Notes: a model not told the origin generated them from the letters alone. A DNA stretch of 64,000 nt from Mediterraneibacter massiliensis (GCF_001487105.1 NZ_LN913001.1:1916372-1980371), one strand, 5' to 3'. Positions 7,938 through 17,470 are shown, counted from the stretch's first letter. A program made the numbers and translations.

Positions 7938-8930
7938 ATGTCCGATCTAAAAGGTAATTATCTGGAAAATGCATATGAAATTCTTTCACCTCTGCAAGAT
8001 ACAGAAAATTGTTCTGCCTTTCTTGTAAAGGAAAACTCTACAGGCAGTCTCGCCGTCAAAAAGCAGCTGACTTTTGAGCAATATGAACTATACCAAGTTC
8101 TTAAAGAGTATACACATCCGAATTTATCTAAAATATATGCGCTTTATACATGCAATGGCTGCTATTATGCATTGACTGAATACATCAGCGGAGCAACCAT
8201 TTTTCAGACCGTAGAGCAGGGACGCACATTTTCCAGAGAAGAAGTGCGCACATATATTTTGCAGCTTTGTGATGTTTTATTCTTTCTGCATAAAAGAGGA
8301 ATCATACATCGTGATATTACTCCTGGAAATATTATCATTTCCACAGACCATGTCGTAAAATTAATCGATTTTGGAATTGCGCGAATCAAAAAAGACGGGC
8401 AAACAAGAGACACACAGCTTCTTGGAACAGCTGGATTTGCTTCACCTGAGCAGTTTGGATTTGGTCAGACTGACGAAAGAAGTGATATTTATTCTACGGG
8501 TGTTCTCATCAATTATATGCTTACAGGAAAACTCCCTGCACAGAAACTTTCCTCAGATATATTTTTGTCGGATATAATCGTAAAATGTACGCAGATCGAT
8601 CCCGCAAACCGTTTTTCCAATGTGGAGGAACTTCACTCTGTTCTTTTGCGCCGCATACCTGCGGCTTCTGCGGCTGCCGTATGGCCGCTTTATATGACGC
8701 CAACTCAGGAAACAGACGCGACAGTAGAAACTTTAAACGCTGGTATGACTCCAACCGGTTCTCCTTATGATGAGCTTGTAAATGCAAGTATAGCCCAGGT
8801 CAAACCAGGCGGTACAGTTACTGCCTGCATTGCCTATAATGCCAACTATGCGGACAAACCTGTTACTTTAACTGCAGTGGCCAGCTTTATGGGCGAAGAG
8901 CTTGGAACAAAAACAATTGAACTGCAATAA
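7938..8930 (+). CDS. Hanks-type serine/threonine protein kinase
   Basis: 330 aa from the ATG at 7938, which has an AAAGGCGG site (a longer frame from 7887 has none). Kinase domain, residues about 13-240: ATP-site Lys in LAVKK (41-42), catalytic loop HRDITPGN (124-131), metal-binding IDFG (143-146) and SPE (169-171). The glycine-rich loop is degenerate and the catalytic-loop Lys is Thr128. There is no membrane helix, PASTA or FHA domain; after residue 260 a short beta-rich domain (GGTVTACIAYNANY) follows. Partners are unknown. It faces the HTH gene and shares its promoter region. Confidence 0.88.
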   Translation: MSDLKGNYLENAYEILSPLQDTENCSAFLVKENSTGSLAVKKQLTFEQYELYQVLKEYTHPNLSKIYALYTCNGCYYALTEYISGATIFQTVEQGRTFSREEVRTYILQLCDVLFFLHKRGIIHRDITPGNIIISTDHVVKLIDFGIARIKKDGQTRDTQLLGTAGFASPEQFGFGQTDERSDIYSTGVLINYMLTGKLPAQKLSSDIFLSDIIVKCTQIDPANRFSNVEELHSVLLRRIPAASAAAVWPLYMTPTQETDATVETLNAGMTPTGSPYDELVNASIAQVKPGGTVTACIAYNANYADKPVTLTAVASFMGEELGTKTIELQ

Positions 8931-8955
8931 AAAAGAATTCTGCAGTGCAGAATTC
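8930..8955 (-). terminator. Palindromic terminator between kinase and cardiolipin synthase genes
   Basis: GAATTCTGCA (8935-8944) and its complement (8946-8955) form a near-perfect hairpin. On the minus strand it is followed by T's, so it should terminate the cls transcript. It starts right at the kinase stop. Confidence 0.65.
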
Positions 8956-9057
8956 TCCGCCTGCGGCGGGTTGCTTCAGCAGCATGACGCCTTTTTGCCG
9001 CAGTGCGATCTTTGCGGAGCATGAAACGTTTTATACATTCATGCTCCGTAAATTTTT
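8956..9057 (-). other. Hairpin-rich 3' region after cls
   Basis: Directly after the cls stop, minus strand: a 10-bp hairpin (GGAGCATGAA with TTTCATGCTCC), then ATCGCACTGCGG, then a GC-rich stem (CCGCC, GGCGG). The first bases (AAATTTACGGAGCA) and ACTGCGG resemble parts of the repeats at 16034 and 41453, so this may be a shortened relative. Confidence 0.35.
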
Positions 9058-10617
9058 TTACATCAAAGGCGCTATCAGCCTTAATATACGTCCGCACAGT
9101 TTCATAAACAGACTTACTCGCTTCACATCTTCCAATGTCACCAGATGACATTTCTTCAGTGTCTCCTGAAAATCCTGTTCTATTGATGTAACTACCGGAT
9201 TATCATAAATAAAGATCCCACATTCATAATGCAGATATAAACTGCGATAATCTAAGTTTATAGAACCTACCGCCGCCGTATCATCATCAGATACAAAACT
9301 TTTTGCATGAACAAACCCCGGTGTAAATTCATACACTTTTACTCCAGATTGTATCAGATCTCGGTAGAATGTCTTAGCTACTGCAAATGCATACCATTTA
9401 TCCGGAATATGCGGCATGATAATGCTCACATCAATCCCTGTTTTAGCCACATGCGTCAATGTATCCAGCATTTCATTGTCCAAGATCAGATACGGTGTCA
9501 TAATATGTACGTATTTTTTCGCGTGGTTTAAAATATGAAAATATACTTCTTCTCCTACATTTTCATGATCATAAGGACTGTCTCCATAGGGAATGACAAA
9601 GCCGCTGTCTTTTAACACCTTCGACTTCATTTTCGTCAGATATGCCTTATAATCCTCTGGCTGTGTCTCCGTCACATTCCACATCTGTAAAAACAGCATT
9701 GTCATGCTCTGTACTGCATCCCCTTTTAGCATAACTGCTGTATCTTTCCAATAACCAAACCTCTCTTTTTCATTGATATATTCATCTGCGAGATTCAATC
9801 CCCCTGTAAATCCTACCTTTCCATCTATGACACAGATCTTTCTGTGATCCCTATTATTCTGTGTCGTAGAAAGCACCGGACGTATAGGACTGAACATCTT
9901 GCATGCAATTCCATATTTTCTGATTTCTTTAGGATAACCGTATGGAAGCAGTGAAATACTGCACATACCATCATACATAAAACGGACTTCTACTCCTTCT
10001 TTCACCTTTTCTTTGAGAAGTTCCAGAATAGCGCCCCACATCTTTCCTTCCGCCACAATAAAATATTCCATAAAGATGAATTTTTCTGCTCTTTTCAGTT
10101 CTTCCATCAATACAGAAAACCACGCTTCTCCACTCGGAAAATATTCCATCTGCGTATTCTGGTAGGTAGGAAAATCCAGTTGATGCTTCATATAATAAGC
10201 AAGATTCGCATCTGCCGGCTTATATTGTCTTAAATTTTCTATAATTTCCTCGCTCTGTTCCATATACGGAGCCGTCTCCATCCGCAGTCTGCTCAGACGT
10301 TTCCCTATATACCGTGTTCCAATCTGCGACTTCACATAAAGATAAAATAAACATCCAAACGCCGGAAAAATCAAAATCAAAAGAACCCACGTCATATTAA
10401 AAGCCGGATTTCCCCGTTCATTGATAATATACACGATCACACCTGCTCCGATCAGTGAAGCGATCCCATATACATAAACGGCATATTCATGCAGGATCGT
10501 TGCAACTGTGAACATAAAAAGCAATTGTATGAGCACCAACGATAATAGCAAAGCTGTACGGCTGAATACCACACTTAAAATTCCTTTTTTTGCTTTTTTT
10601 ACGGCTTTGTTTTCCAT
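9058..10617 (-). CDS. cls: Cardiolipin synthase (phospholipase D family)
   Basis: 519 aa. Condenses two phosphatidylglycerol molecules to cardiolipin at the membrane. Two or three N-terminal membrane segments (about residues 17-35, 40-62 and 75-95) precede two PLD domains. The HKD motifs are visible as HRKICVIDGKVGFTGGLN and HAKSFVSDDDTAAVGSINLD. The start has an AAAGGAG site nine bases upstream. It is a single-gene unit whose stop codon is followed by a hairpin-rich stretch (see 8940-9057) before the terminator. Confidence 0.95.
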   Translation of the reverse strand: MENKAVKKAKKGILSVVFSRTALLLSLVLIQLLFMFTVATILHEYAVYVYGIASLIGAGVIVYIINERGNPAFNMTWVLLILIFPAFGCLFYLYVKSQIGTRYIGKRLSRLRMETAPYMEQSEEIIENLRQYKPADANLAYYMKHQLDFPTYQNTQMEYFPSGEAWFSVLMEELKRAEKFIFMEYFIVAEGKMWGAILELLKEKVKEGVEVRFMYDGMCSISLLPYGYPKEIRKYGIACKMFSPIRPVLSTTQNNRDHRKICVIDGKVGFTGGLNLADEYINEKERFGYWKDTAVMLKGDAVQSMTMLFLQMWNVTETQPEDYKAYLTKMKSKVLKDSGFVIPYGDSPYDHENVGEEVYFHILNHAKKYVHIMTPYLILDNEMLDTLTHVAKTGIDVSIIMPHIPDKWYAFAVAKTFYRDLIQSGVKVYEFTPGFVHAKSFVSDDDTAAVGSINLDYRSLYLHYECGIFIYDNPVVTSIEQDFQETLKKCHLVTLEDVKRVSLFMKLCGRILRLIAPLM

Positions 10618-10789
10618 TTCTCTTTTGCTCCTTTTCTGCTGATAGCATATTTAGTGTATCACAATTTATTTGCAGCTGCAATAAATCTAGAGTATTGTGT
10701 TTTTGTAAAAAAAGTATTACAATAAAAGTGGATTATCTGCCTGTTTCTTTAAATATCGGCAGTCATCTGACAGAAAGGAGAACGTCAAA

Positions 10790-11056
10790 TTGAAAAAATT
10801 TTTTAAATGGTTTTTGATTCTGGCAGCCGCAGGAACAGCCATCGGACTTATTATTTCCTATTTCTGCAAGGGAAGCTGCCTTCAGGAGAACGCGTGTACC
10901 GAAGACGCTCCTGATTTAACGGAAGATGAAGATCTAGATGTAGATTTAAAGCCAGTTTCTGACAGAGAATACGTTTCACTTCAGAAAAATGACAAAGAAG
11001 ATACAGAAAAAGAACTTACGAAAAAGGAATCTGATGTCCAAAAAGAAAGTAAATGA
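10790..11056 (+). CDS. Small membrane-anchored acidic protein
   Basis: 88 aa, TTG start with AGAAAGGAG about nine bases upstream. One N-terminal hydrophobic helix (about residues 6-25) is followed by a short cysteine segment (CKGSCLQENAC) and a strongly acidic then mixed-charge tail. It is probably anchored with the tail outside. I do not recognise the family. It is alone between cls (divergent) and an IS-end remnant that could serve as its terminator. Confidence 0.65.
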   Translation: MKKFFKWFLILAAAGTAIGLIISYFCKGSCLQENACTEDAPDLTEDEDLDVDLKPVSDREYVSLQKNDKEDTEKELTKKESDVQKESK

Positions 11057-11074
11057 TAATAAAAAACACCGCGA

Positions 11075-11189
11075 TGTACCGACCCCCAAAAGTTAGATCA
11101 CGATTAGAGGTCGGTATTTTTATGTCTAAAAAATGCGTAGCAGATAAAAATTCTACTACGCAATAAAAGTTTAACTTTTGGAAAACACA
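11075..11189 (+). mobile_element. Short remnant or MITE with IS3-like ends
   Basis: 115 bp bounded by TG...CA. The left end TGTACCGACCCCCAAAAGTT and the right end (complement TGTGTTTTCCAAAAGTTA) share CCAAAAGTTA in inverted orientation, as in IS3-family termini. No transposase remains; a 14-codon frame starting MSKKCVADKN might be the leftover start of orfA. Its left half also forms a terminator. Confidence 0.5.
11077..11121 (+). terminator. Terminator hairpin inside the IS-like remnant
   Basis: TACCGACC (11077-11084) pairs with GGTCGGTA (11109-11116), followed by T's. It would end the transcript of the small acidic protein gene. Confidence 0.6.
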
Positions 11190-11221
11190 TCCATTTCCTA
11201 CAGTGTCTTTTATTATTTACA

Positions 11222-12625
11222 TCATTTCCACGCTTCTGAAAGCAGTTTTACAGCCTGCCTTATTTGTTCTTCCCCCATATTGGCATAACCTAAAAGTATA
11301 ATCGCTTCTTTTGCCTGTCTTCCTTTTTTTTCTTCCACATAATATTCCGAAAGCCCATATACCTTTACTTCTTTTTGAGCAGCCCTTTCTATCAGTGTCT
11401 CTTCATTTTCACCTGAGAAATGAAGCAGCAGATGTACGCCTGCATTCTCACCAGAAATCTTACACTTGATCTTTCCCTCTTTCAGGCAGCCAAGAAGTAC
11501 ATCGTGCCTGTTCTTATATAGTGCGCGTGTCTTATTCAGATGTCTTTCATAGTATCCATTTTCAATAAATTTCTGCAGGATCAACTGATCTACTTTAGAA
11601 ACCGTAGAATTTAAAAATCGGCATTTCTTCATATACACCGTTAAAAGCGGTTTTGGCAATACGATATATCCCACTCGGATAGCAGGAGCGATCGACTTGG
11701 AAAACGTCCCTGTATAGATGACTTTTTCCTGCGCATCAAAACCCTGCAGGGCAGGAATAGGCTTCCCCTTATATCGAAATTCACTGTCGTAATCATCTTC
11801 GATTATATACCGCCCTTTTGCTGCATTTGCCCATTTCAAAAGTTCGATCCTTCTTTGGATCGGCATCACAATCCCTAAAGGGTACTGGTGAGATGGCATC
11901 ACGAAGGCAACATCTGCTCCTGATTTCTCCAATTCTGGAATACACATACCTTTTTCATCCATACCAACAGTACATACTTCATAAGTAAGATTCTCAAACA
12001 ACCGATATGCCTGCCTATAGGTCGGATTCTCCAACGCCACTTTATGATCTGTTCCTATGATCGTCGTCAGCAGCATTAAAAGATAATCATTTCCCGCCCC
12101 GACGATGATCTGTTCCGGCTGGCAATTCACCCCTCTCGCCTGATGCAGATAGCTGCTGATCGCATTTCTAAGTCCATATTCTCCCTGCGGATCCCCAAGA
12201 CGGAACATCTCCGCCTGGTCATCCCCCAGACTTTCTCTGGAAAGTTTTCTCCATACATTATGGGGGAAACTTTTTAGATCCACTCCATTGGGTGTAAAAT
12301 CATACCGGTATTTTTTTTCTTTATGTTTTACCTCTTCTTCTATCGCTTTTACCGGACGTTTCAAACTGTAAAGTCCTTCTATTTCTGACACAAAGTATCC
12401 CTTACATGGCCTAGCTTCTACATAGCCTTCTGACAGAAGCTGTTCGTAAGCCAATTCCACCGTACTCCTGCTGATCTCCAGATACTGACAAAGCTGCCTT
12501 GTAGAAGGCAGCCTTTCTCCGCTTTTCAGTCTGCCTCCCTGTATATCTTGTTTAATATAAGCATAAATCTGCTCATACAGGGGAATACCCGTATCTGGCT
12601 GCAAATGAATGGTTAGTTCGTTCAT
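11222..12625 (-). CDS. MocR/PdxR-like GntR-family regulator with aminotransferase domain
   Basis: 467 aa. An N-terminal winged HTH of GntR type (residues about 10-80: YEQIYAYIKQDIQGGRLKSG, LPSTRQLCQYLEISRSTVE) is fused to a fold-type I aminotransferase domain. The PLP-lysine region is YTGTFSKSIAPAIRVGY, and an IIEDDYDSEFRYKG block carries the PLP aspartate. Such regulators sense PLP or an amino compound; PdxR controls pdxST. No pdx or gab genes adjoin, so the target is unknown. It is monocistronic with a good AGAGGG site. Confidence 0.92.
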   Translation of the reverse strand: MNELTIHLQPDTGIPLYEQIYAYIKQDIQGGRLKSGERLPSTRQLCQYLEISRSTVELAYEQLLSEGYVEARPCKGYFVSEIEGLYSLKRPVKAIEEEVKHKEKKYRYDFTPNGVDLKSFPHNVWRKLSRESLGDDQAEMFRLGDPQGEYGLRNAISSYLHQARGVNCQPEQIIVGAGNDYLLMLLTTIIGTDHKVALENPTYRQAYRLFENLTYEVCTVGMDEKGMCIPELEKSGADVAFVMPSHQYPLGIVMPIQRRIELLKWANAAKGRYIIEDDYDSEFRYKGKPIPALQGFDAQEKVIYTGTFSKSIAPAIRVGYIVLPKPLLTVYMKKCRFLNSTVSKVDQLILQKFIENGYYERHLNKTRALYKNRHDVLLGCLKEGKIKCKISGENAGVHLLLHFSGENEETLIERAAQKEVKVYGLSEYYVEEKKGRQAKEAIILLGYANMGEEQIRQAVKLLSEAWK

Positions 12626-12660
12626 GTAAATTCCCTCTTTCTCAACCAGTCCACTTTCTT

Positions 12661-12706
12661 CAAAAAGTAAGGCAGGTCCTATCTTTTAGGATACCTGCCC
12701 TTACCA
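12661..12706 (-). terminator. glnS terminator
   Basis: Minus strand: a 15-bp interrupted stem (GTAAGGGCAGGTATC / GATAGGACCTGCCTTAC) followed by TTTTT, just after the glnS stop. Confidence 0.85.
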
Positions 12707-12734
12707 TCTTGCCATCTATGTTTTGCAGTTTCTA

Positions 12735-14402
12735 TTATTTCGGAAGTTTAAAGGAACTTTTCAAAGAAACGATCCGATTGAACACTAATGCATCCTGTTT
12801 GGAATCTTTCGAATCTATGCAATAATATCCGTTTCTTACAAACTGATAACTGTCATATGCTTTTGCACCTTCAAAACTCGGTTCCACATATGCATCTTTC
12901 ACGATTTTCAAAGAATTCGGATTTAAATTAAGGGAACCATCTTCCTTATTATATACGCCCTTTTCCTCATCGATCAAGTTTTCATATAAACGCACTTCTG
13001 CTTTCTGAGCATAAGGAGCCGGTACCCAATGAATTGTCCCTTTCACCTTTCTTCCCGTAAAACCACTGCCCGCCTTTGTCTCTGGGTCATAAGTACAGTG
13101 CACTTCTGTCACTTTACCGCTTTCATCTTTTACAAAACTTACACATTTCACAAAATACGCATGCATCAGACGCACTTCATTTCCAGGAAACAGACGAAAA
13201 TACTTCTTAGGAGGTTCTTCCATAAAATCTTCTCTTTCTATATATAATTCCCTGCAGAATGGCACTTTTCGGCTTCCCAGTTCCTCATTTTCCAGATTAT
13301 TTGCTACATCCAGATACTCTGTCTGCCCTTCCGGATAGTTATCGATCACCAATTTAATCGGATCTAATACTGCCATCATTCTTGGCTTTTTCATCTTCAG
13401 ATCCTCTCTGATACAATATTCCAACATCGCATAATCCACAGAACTCTGACTTTTCGATATACCGCACATGTCGATAAACATCTTGATAGACTCCGGTGTA
13501 AATCCCCTTCTTCTAAGTGCTGCAATGGAAACAAGGCGCGGATCATCCCAACCATCAACAATGCCGTCTTCTACCAATTTCTTAATATATCTTTTTCCAG
13601 TCACTACATTTGTCAAATATAATTTAGCAAATTCGATCTGGCGCGGCGGAGCTTCAAATTCACATTCCTTTACTACCCAGTCATACAGTGGTCTGTGATC
13701 TTCAAACTCTAATGTACAGATAGAATGTGTGATCCCCTCGATCGCATCCTCGATCGGATGCGCAAAATCATACATCGGATAGATACACCATTCATCTCCT
13801 GTATTATGATGACTCATATGCGCCACACGATAAAGGATCGGATCCCGCATGTTAATATTAGGTGAAGCCATATCTATCTTCGCCCGCAGTACTCTTTCTC
13901 CATCCTGGAATTTTCCTTCCTTCATAGCGGTAAATAATTCCAGATTCTCTTCTATGCTACGATTCCTGTATGGACTTTCCTTCCCCGGTTCCGTCAATGT
14001 TCCGCGATACTCTCTGATTTCGTCTGGAGAAAGATCACACACATATGCTTTCCCTTTTTGTATCAACTTCACTGCACATTCATACATTTTATCAAAATAA
14101 CTGGAAGCAAAATACAGGTGTTCTTTCCAATCTGCGCCCAACCATTGGATGTCCTCTTTGATGGAATCTACAAACTCTACCTTTTCTTTCGTAGGATTTG
14201 TATCATCAAAACGCATATGGAATTCACCGTTATATTTCTGTGCAAGCCCATAATTTAAAAGAATAGATTTCGCATGTCCTATATGAAGATAACCGTTTGG
14301 TTCCGGGGGAAAACGTGTACAGACATGATCATAAACGCCTTCCGAGAGATCTTTGTCTATTTCCTGCTCTATAAAGTTCTTTGAAATGATTTCGTTTTCC
14401 AT
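12735..14402 (-). CDS. glnS: Glutaminyl-tRNA synthetase
   Basis: 555 aa from the ATG at 14402 (AGGAGG site; the longer frame from 14447 has none). Class I synthetase charging tRNA-Gln. The HIGH motif is in [15 protein letters not shown], followed by GlnRS-type [18 protein letters not shown] and [12 protein letters not shown]. The place of the usual MSKRK signature reads [12 protein letters not shown], a departure from the E. coli form. The C-terminal beta-barrel anticodon domain is present. A glutaminyl rather than glutamyl enzyme is supported by the close match to E. coli GlnRS blocks. Confidence 0.93.
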   Translation of the reverse strand: MENEIISKNFIEQEIDKDLSEGVYDHVCTRFPPEPNGYLHIGHAKSILLNYGLAQKYNGEFHMRFDDTNPTKEKVEFVDSIKEDIQWLGADWKEHLYFASSYFDKMYECAVKLIQKGKAYVCDLSPDEIREYRGTLTEPGKESPYRNRSIEENLELFTAMKEGKFQDGERVLRAKIDMASPNINMRDPILYRVAHMSHHNTGDEWCIYPMYDFAHPIEDAIEGITHSICTLEFEDHRPLYDWVVKECEFEAPPRQIEFAKLYLTNVVTGKRYIKKLVEDGIVDGWDDPRLVSIAALRRRGFTPESIKMFIDMCGISKSQSSVDYAMLEYCIREDLKMKKPRMMAVLDPIKLVIDNYPEGQTEYLDVANNLENEELGSRKVPFCRELYIEREDFMEEPPKKYFRLFPGNEVRLMHAYFVKCVSFVKDESGKVTEVHCTYDPETKAGSGFTGRKVKGTIHWVPAPYAQKAEVRLYENLIDEEKGVYNKEDGSLNLNPNSLKIVKDAYVEPSFEGAKAYDSYQFVRNGYYCIDSKDSKQDALVFNRIVSLKSSFKLPK

Positions 14403-14577
14403 AAGTTCCTCCTCAATCTCAAACTTTTCTGCCACTAATCTTACCATAAAAAGACAGCCTCCACAAGGTCTGTCTTGCTGTTTTCTCTTACCGGTTCTTC
14501 ATCGTTTTCCTATTTCCCTTTATGCACATCTATGCTATACTTAGAAAAGTATTTTTAATTTTGAAAGGACTATTTAT

Positions 14578-16038
14578 ATGAAAAGAGAAAAATTTGGTTC
14601 CCGTCTTGGTTTTATCTTGGTTTCCGCAGGATGTGCCATCGGTCTGGGAAATGTCTGGAAATTCCCATATATGACAGGAAGATACGGAGGCGCCGCATTT
14701 ATATTGATCTATCTTTTGTTTTTGATCATTCTCGGTATGCCGATCATCGTCTGTGAATTCAGTGTAGGACGTGCCAGTCAAAAAAGTATCGCCACTTCTT
14801 ACAATGCTCTTGAGCCGCCGCATTCACGCTGGCATTATACCCGCTGGTTTGCGATCGCAGGAAATTATATATTGGTCATGTTCTACTCTTGTGTCGGCGG
14901 ATGGATGCTTTACTATTGTTTCCGTATGGCAAAAGGTGAATTTGTACATGTTACATCCGCACAGGTAGCGCAGAAATACGATGCCATGCTCCAATCTCCA
15001 TACCGCCTTCTTTTCTGGACTGTCATTGTCATTTTGATTGCCTTTGGGATCTGCAGTATCGGCCTGCAAAAAGGTGTAGAAAAGATCATGAAGATCACCA
15101 TGCTCTGCCTTCTGGCTATCATGATTATTCTTGCTGTTCGTTCCGTCACTTTATCTGGTTCTGCTGAAGGATTAAAATTTTACCTCATACCAGATTTTGA
15201 GAGAATGAAGGCAAGCGGCATAGGAAATGTCATTTTTGGCGCTATGAGCCAGGCCTTTTTTACCCTGAGTATCGGAATGGGCGGTATGGCCATTTTTGGA
15301 AGTTACCTGGACAAATCCCGTTCTTTAACAGGAGAATCCTTAAGTATTGTACTGCTTGATACCTTCGTAGCCCTCACCGCCGGACTCATCGTGATCCCTG
15401 CCTGTTTTGCATTCAACGTAGAACCTGATGTAGGTCCAGGTCTTGTTTTTGTCACCTTGCCCAACATTTTCTCTCAAATGCCGGGCGGGCGTCTGTGGGG
15501 AGCTTTGTTCTTCCTATTTTTGTTCTTTGCCGCATTGTCCACCATTGTCGGCGTATTTGAAAATATAGTTTCCTTCGGTATAGATCTGTTCCATTTTTCC
15601 CGTACAAAGTCTGTTGGGATCAACATCGTACTGATCACTTTGTTAAATATTCCCTGTATTCTCGGATTTAATATATTATCTGAAATACAGCCTCTTGGAG
15701 CAGGTACAAATATTATGGATCTGGAAGATTTCCTGGTCTCCAACAATATCCTCCCTCTGGGCTCCGTTGTATATCTGCTTTTCTGTACCCATAAAAATGG
15801 ATGGGGATGGAAGAATTTTATTCAGGAGGCTAACTCTGGAGAAGGATTAAAATTCCCGCAATTCATCCGTGGATATATGACATATGTACTGCCGTGGATC
15901 GTTGTCATCATTTACCTGAAAGGATATTACGATATGTTCAGCAAACAAAGCACCTCTGTATTCGTAATATGGATGCTGATCGCATTCTCCTTCCTGTTCA
16001 TGATATTAGCCGTCAGCCGCAAAAAAAGCAAACTATAA
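14578..16038 (+). CDS. Sodium-dependent transporter, NSS/SNF family
   Basis: 486 aa, about twelve hydrophobic helices. The first helix holds the family signature GCAIGLGNVWKFPY, with the unwound sodium/substrate region, then YGGAAFILIYLLFL and GMPIIVCEFSVGRAS. Members of this family (LeuT, TnaT-like) couple Na+ entry to amino-acid uptake; the substrate here cannot be read from sequence. It is monocistronic, with a TATACT-type -10 about 45 bases upstream. Its stop codon is the first part of interspersed repeat copy A. Confidence 0.92.
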   Translation: MKREKFGSRLGFILVSAGCAIGLGNVWKFPYMTGRYGGAAFILIYLLFLIILGMPIIVCEFSVGRASQKSIATSYNALEPPHSRWHYTRWFAIAGNYILVMFYSCVGGWMLYYCFRMAKGEFVHVTSAQVAQKYDAMLQSPYRLLFWTVIVILIAFGICSIGLQKGVEKIMKITMLCLLAIMIILAVRSVTLSGSAEGLKFYLIPDFERMKASGIGNVIFGAMSQAFFTLSIGMGGMAIFGSYLDKSRSLTGESLSIVLLDTFVALTAGLIVIPACFAFNVEPDVGPGLVFVTLPNIFSQMPGGRLWGALFFLFLFFAALSTIVGVFENIVSFGIDLFHFSRTKSVGINIVLITLLNIPCILGFNILSEIQPLGAGTNIMDLEDFLVSNNILPLGSVVYLLFCTHKNGWGWKNFIQEANSGEGLKFPQFIRGYMTYVLPWIVVIIYLKGYYDMFSKQSTSVFVIWMLIAFSFLFMILAVSRKKSKL

Positions 16039-16186
16039 ATTTAACGAAGCAACAAACAATGCAAAAAGAACAGATCATACCATGTGTCATGCCTGCATGT
16101 AAACAGGGTATGATCTGTTTCTTTTTATTCGGCGATCGCCGATAGCGAAATGGAACGTAAGCGGAATTGAGCTAACACTGCGGAAG
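16034..16186 (+). repeat. Interspersed structured repeat, copy A
   Basis: 153 bp, roughly 85-90% identical by eye to 41453-41606. It begins on the last codon of the symporter gene (TATAAATTTAACG). Structure: a long stem of about 17 bp around GAACAGATCATACC with CATGC/GCATG at its tip, then a CGGCGATCGCCG palindrome, then the constant GCGGAATTGAGCTAACACTGCGG. Compared with copy B, the stem changes GATC/GATC to GTTC/GAAC, which is compensatory. It may act as a transcript end or RNA stabiliser. Confidence 0.75.
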
Positions 16187-16218
16187 CGCTCGAAAAATAA
16201 TTGCGCGATAGCTGTATA

Positions 16219-16917
16219 TTACAATCTTTTCTTTAATTTTAACAGAGCCTGTACTATGATCGCCGCATGATCTGCCGCTATCTGCCCCTGTTTTCTGACA
16301 TAAAATTTCTGTTCACAGATTATTCCCGCTTTTTTTTCTTTTTCTATAACCGCTTCTGTTCTTAACTTCTTTTCTTTATTTTCCAGCTGAAGAAGATATT
16401 CTGTACAGAGCCACTCCCCTTTCTTTATAGTGTCTAGTTCTTTCAAACAAACTTTCCACCAGAGTGCATCTGCGGCATCATCCCCTGCTTGTACCTTTAC
16501 TTCCGCCTCTTTTACTAATGCCATATATGCCGTCGTTATCACGCGCGCCCGCGGATCTCTGTCATAATTCCCCCAGGTTCCAAGCTGCTCCATTGTGATT
16601 CCATATACACCGGTTTCTTCCTCCAATTCCCTTCTGGCTGTTTCATCCAGATTTTCTTCCAAATCAATAAAACCTCCCGGCAGCCCCCAGAAACCGATGC
16701 TGGGATGATTTCTGCGTTTAACAAGCAGAATACTTAATTCATCTACACTTTTGATCAGATCCGTATTATAGGAAAATACAACGGCATCTGTTGTGCAGCA
16801 AGGCGTCTTATATTTATACGGATCATATTTTTCCAAGAATTCCTCCAGTGTCTGTCCTTTCTCATCTCTCTCTCCGGTTCCTTGAAATAAAGAAACATCT
16901 TTTAAAAATGCCGGCAT
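16219..16917 (-). CDS. Nudix hydrolase
   Basis: 232 aa. The Nudix box is complete (GX5EX7REUXEEXGU): the stretch from GFIDLEENLDE through RRELEEETGV, preceded by GFWGLPGG. The preceding CCTTDAVVFSYN strand begins the fold at about residue 45. It hydrolyses a nucleoside diphosphate linked to some moiety; an ADP-ribose or NAD-type substrate is possible but not shown. The C-terminal 60 residues are basic, possibly a winged helix, so an NrtR-like regulator is an alternative. It lies just downstream of the 109-aa gene, same strand, 28 bases apart. Confidence 0.88.
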   Translation of the reverse strand: MPAFLKDVSLFQGTGERDEKGQTLEEFLEKYDPYKYKTPCCTTDAVVFSYNTDLIKSVDELSILLVKRRNHPSIGFWGLPGGFIDLEENLDETARRELEEETGVYGITMEQLGTWGNYDRDPRARVITTAYMALVKEAEVKVQAGDDAADALWWKVCLKELDTIKKGEWLCTEYLLQLENKEKKLRTEAVIEKEKKAGIICEQKFYVRKQGQIAADHAAIIVQALLKLKKRL

Positions 16918-16945
16918 ACTAAACGCTCCCTTCTTTATCTGATAT

Positions 16946-17275
16946 TCATCTAAAAAATACCCCGATCTTTTCTATAAGACTTATAAACAGCAGTATATCC
17001 TCCGTGGACCTGCCTTCTGCTTTCAAAAAAGAAAAATACTCCGGTATTCCAACTATTTTGTCATTTGCAGCACTCCAGTCTCTTACTAATATTTTCCCAA
17101 GCTGTTCTGTATCCTCTGCACTAAAATACATGCCTATCCGGATGTTGTTTTCCATTGCGTTCAGAAAGCGATAAAAATAAGGTTTCCTGTTCTTGGCATC
17201 TTTTTCAAGAAAAACCGTCATTTCTTTCAATGCGGCACAAAGAGGCAGTAACTCTTCTCTTTTAGGTACTCTCAT
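16946..17275 (-). CDS. Hypothetical protein, 109 aa
   Basis: Small, mostly helical soluble protein (starts MRVPKREELLPLCAAL). It has no signal peptide, membrane segment or motif I recognise. An AAGAGAAG site precedes the ATG, and the Nudix gene follows closely on the same strand, so they form a likely two-gene unit. Function unknown. Confidence 0.65.
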   Translation of the reverse strand: MRVPKREELLPLCAALKEMTVFLEKDAKNRKPYFYRFLNAMENNIRIGMYFSAEDTEQLGKILVRDWSAANDKIVGIPEYFSFLKAEGRSTEDILLFISLIEKIGVFFR

Positions 17276-17402
17276 ATTTCTTCTCTTAACCGTACCGATT
17301 TCACACCTTAAACTCTATTCTAAGTATATCATATGTCCCGGACATTTTAACATTTTGTAAAAAATCGTGGCATTTTTCTTCAAAATATAACCTATAAAAT
17401 TC

Positions 17403-17432
17403 TTGACAACACTCTATATTATGTTGTATATT
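17403..17432 (+). promoter_or_regulatory. Promoter of tRNA-Thr
   Basis: TTGACA 17403-17408, 18-base spacer, TATATT 17427-17432, about 38 bases before the tRNA. Confidence 0.7.
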
Positions 17433-17470
17433 TATATCGTTGTGTACAGTGACAGTCAACTGTAATGCAG

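Noticed and set aside
14440..14500. Hairpin before glnS as a regulatory attenuator
   Set aside because: An AAGACAG/CTGTCTT stem with T's exists upstream of glnS, but no T-box core or alternative fold is visible, so no regulatory call is made.
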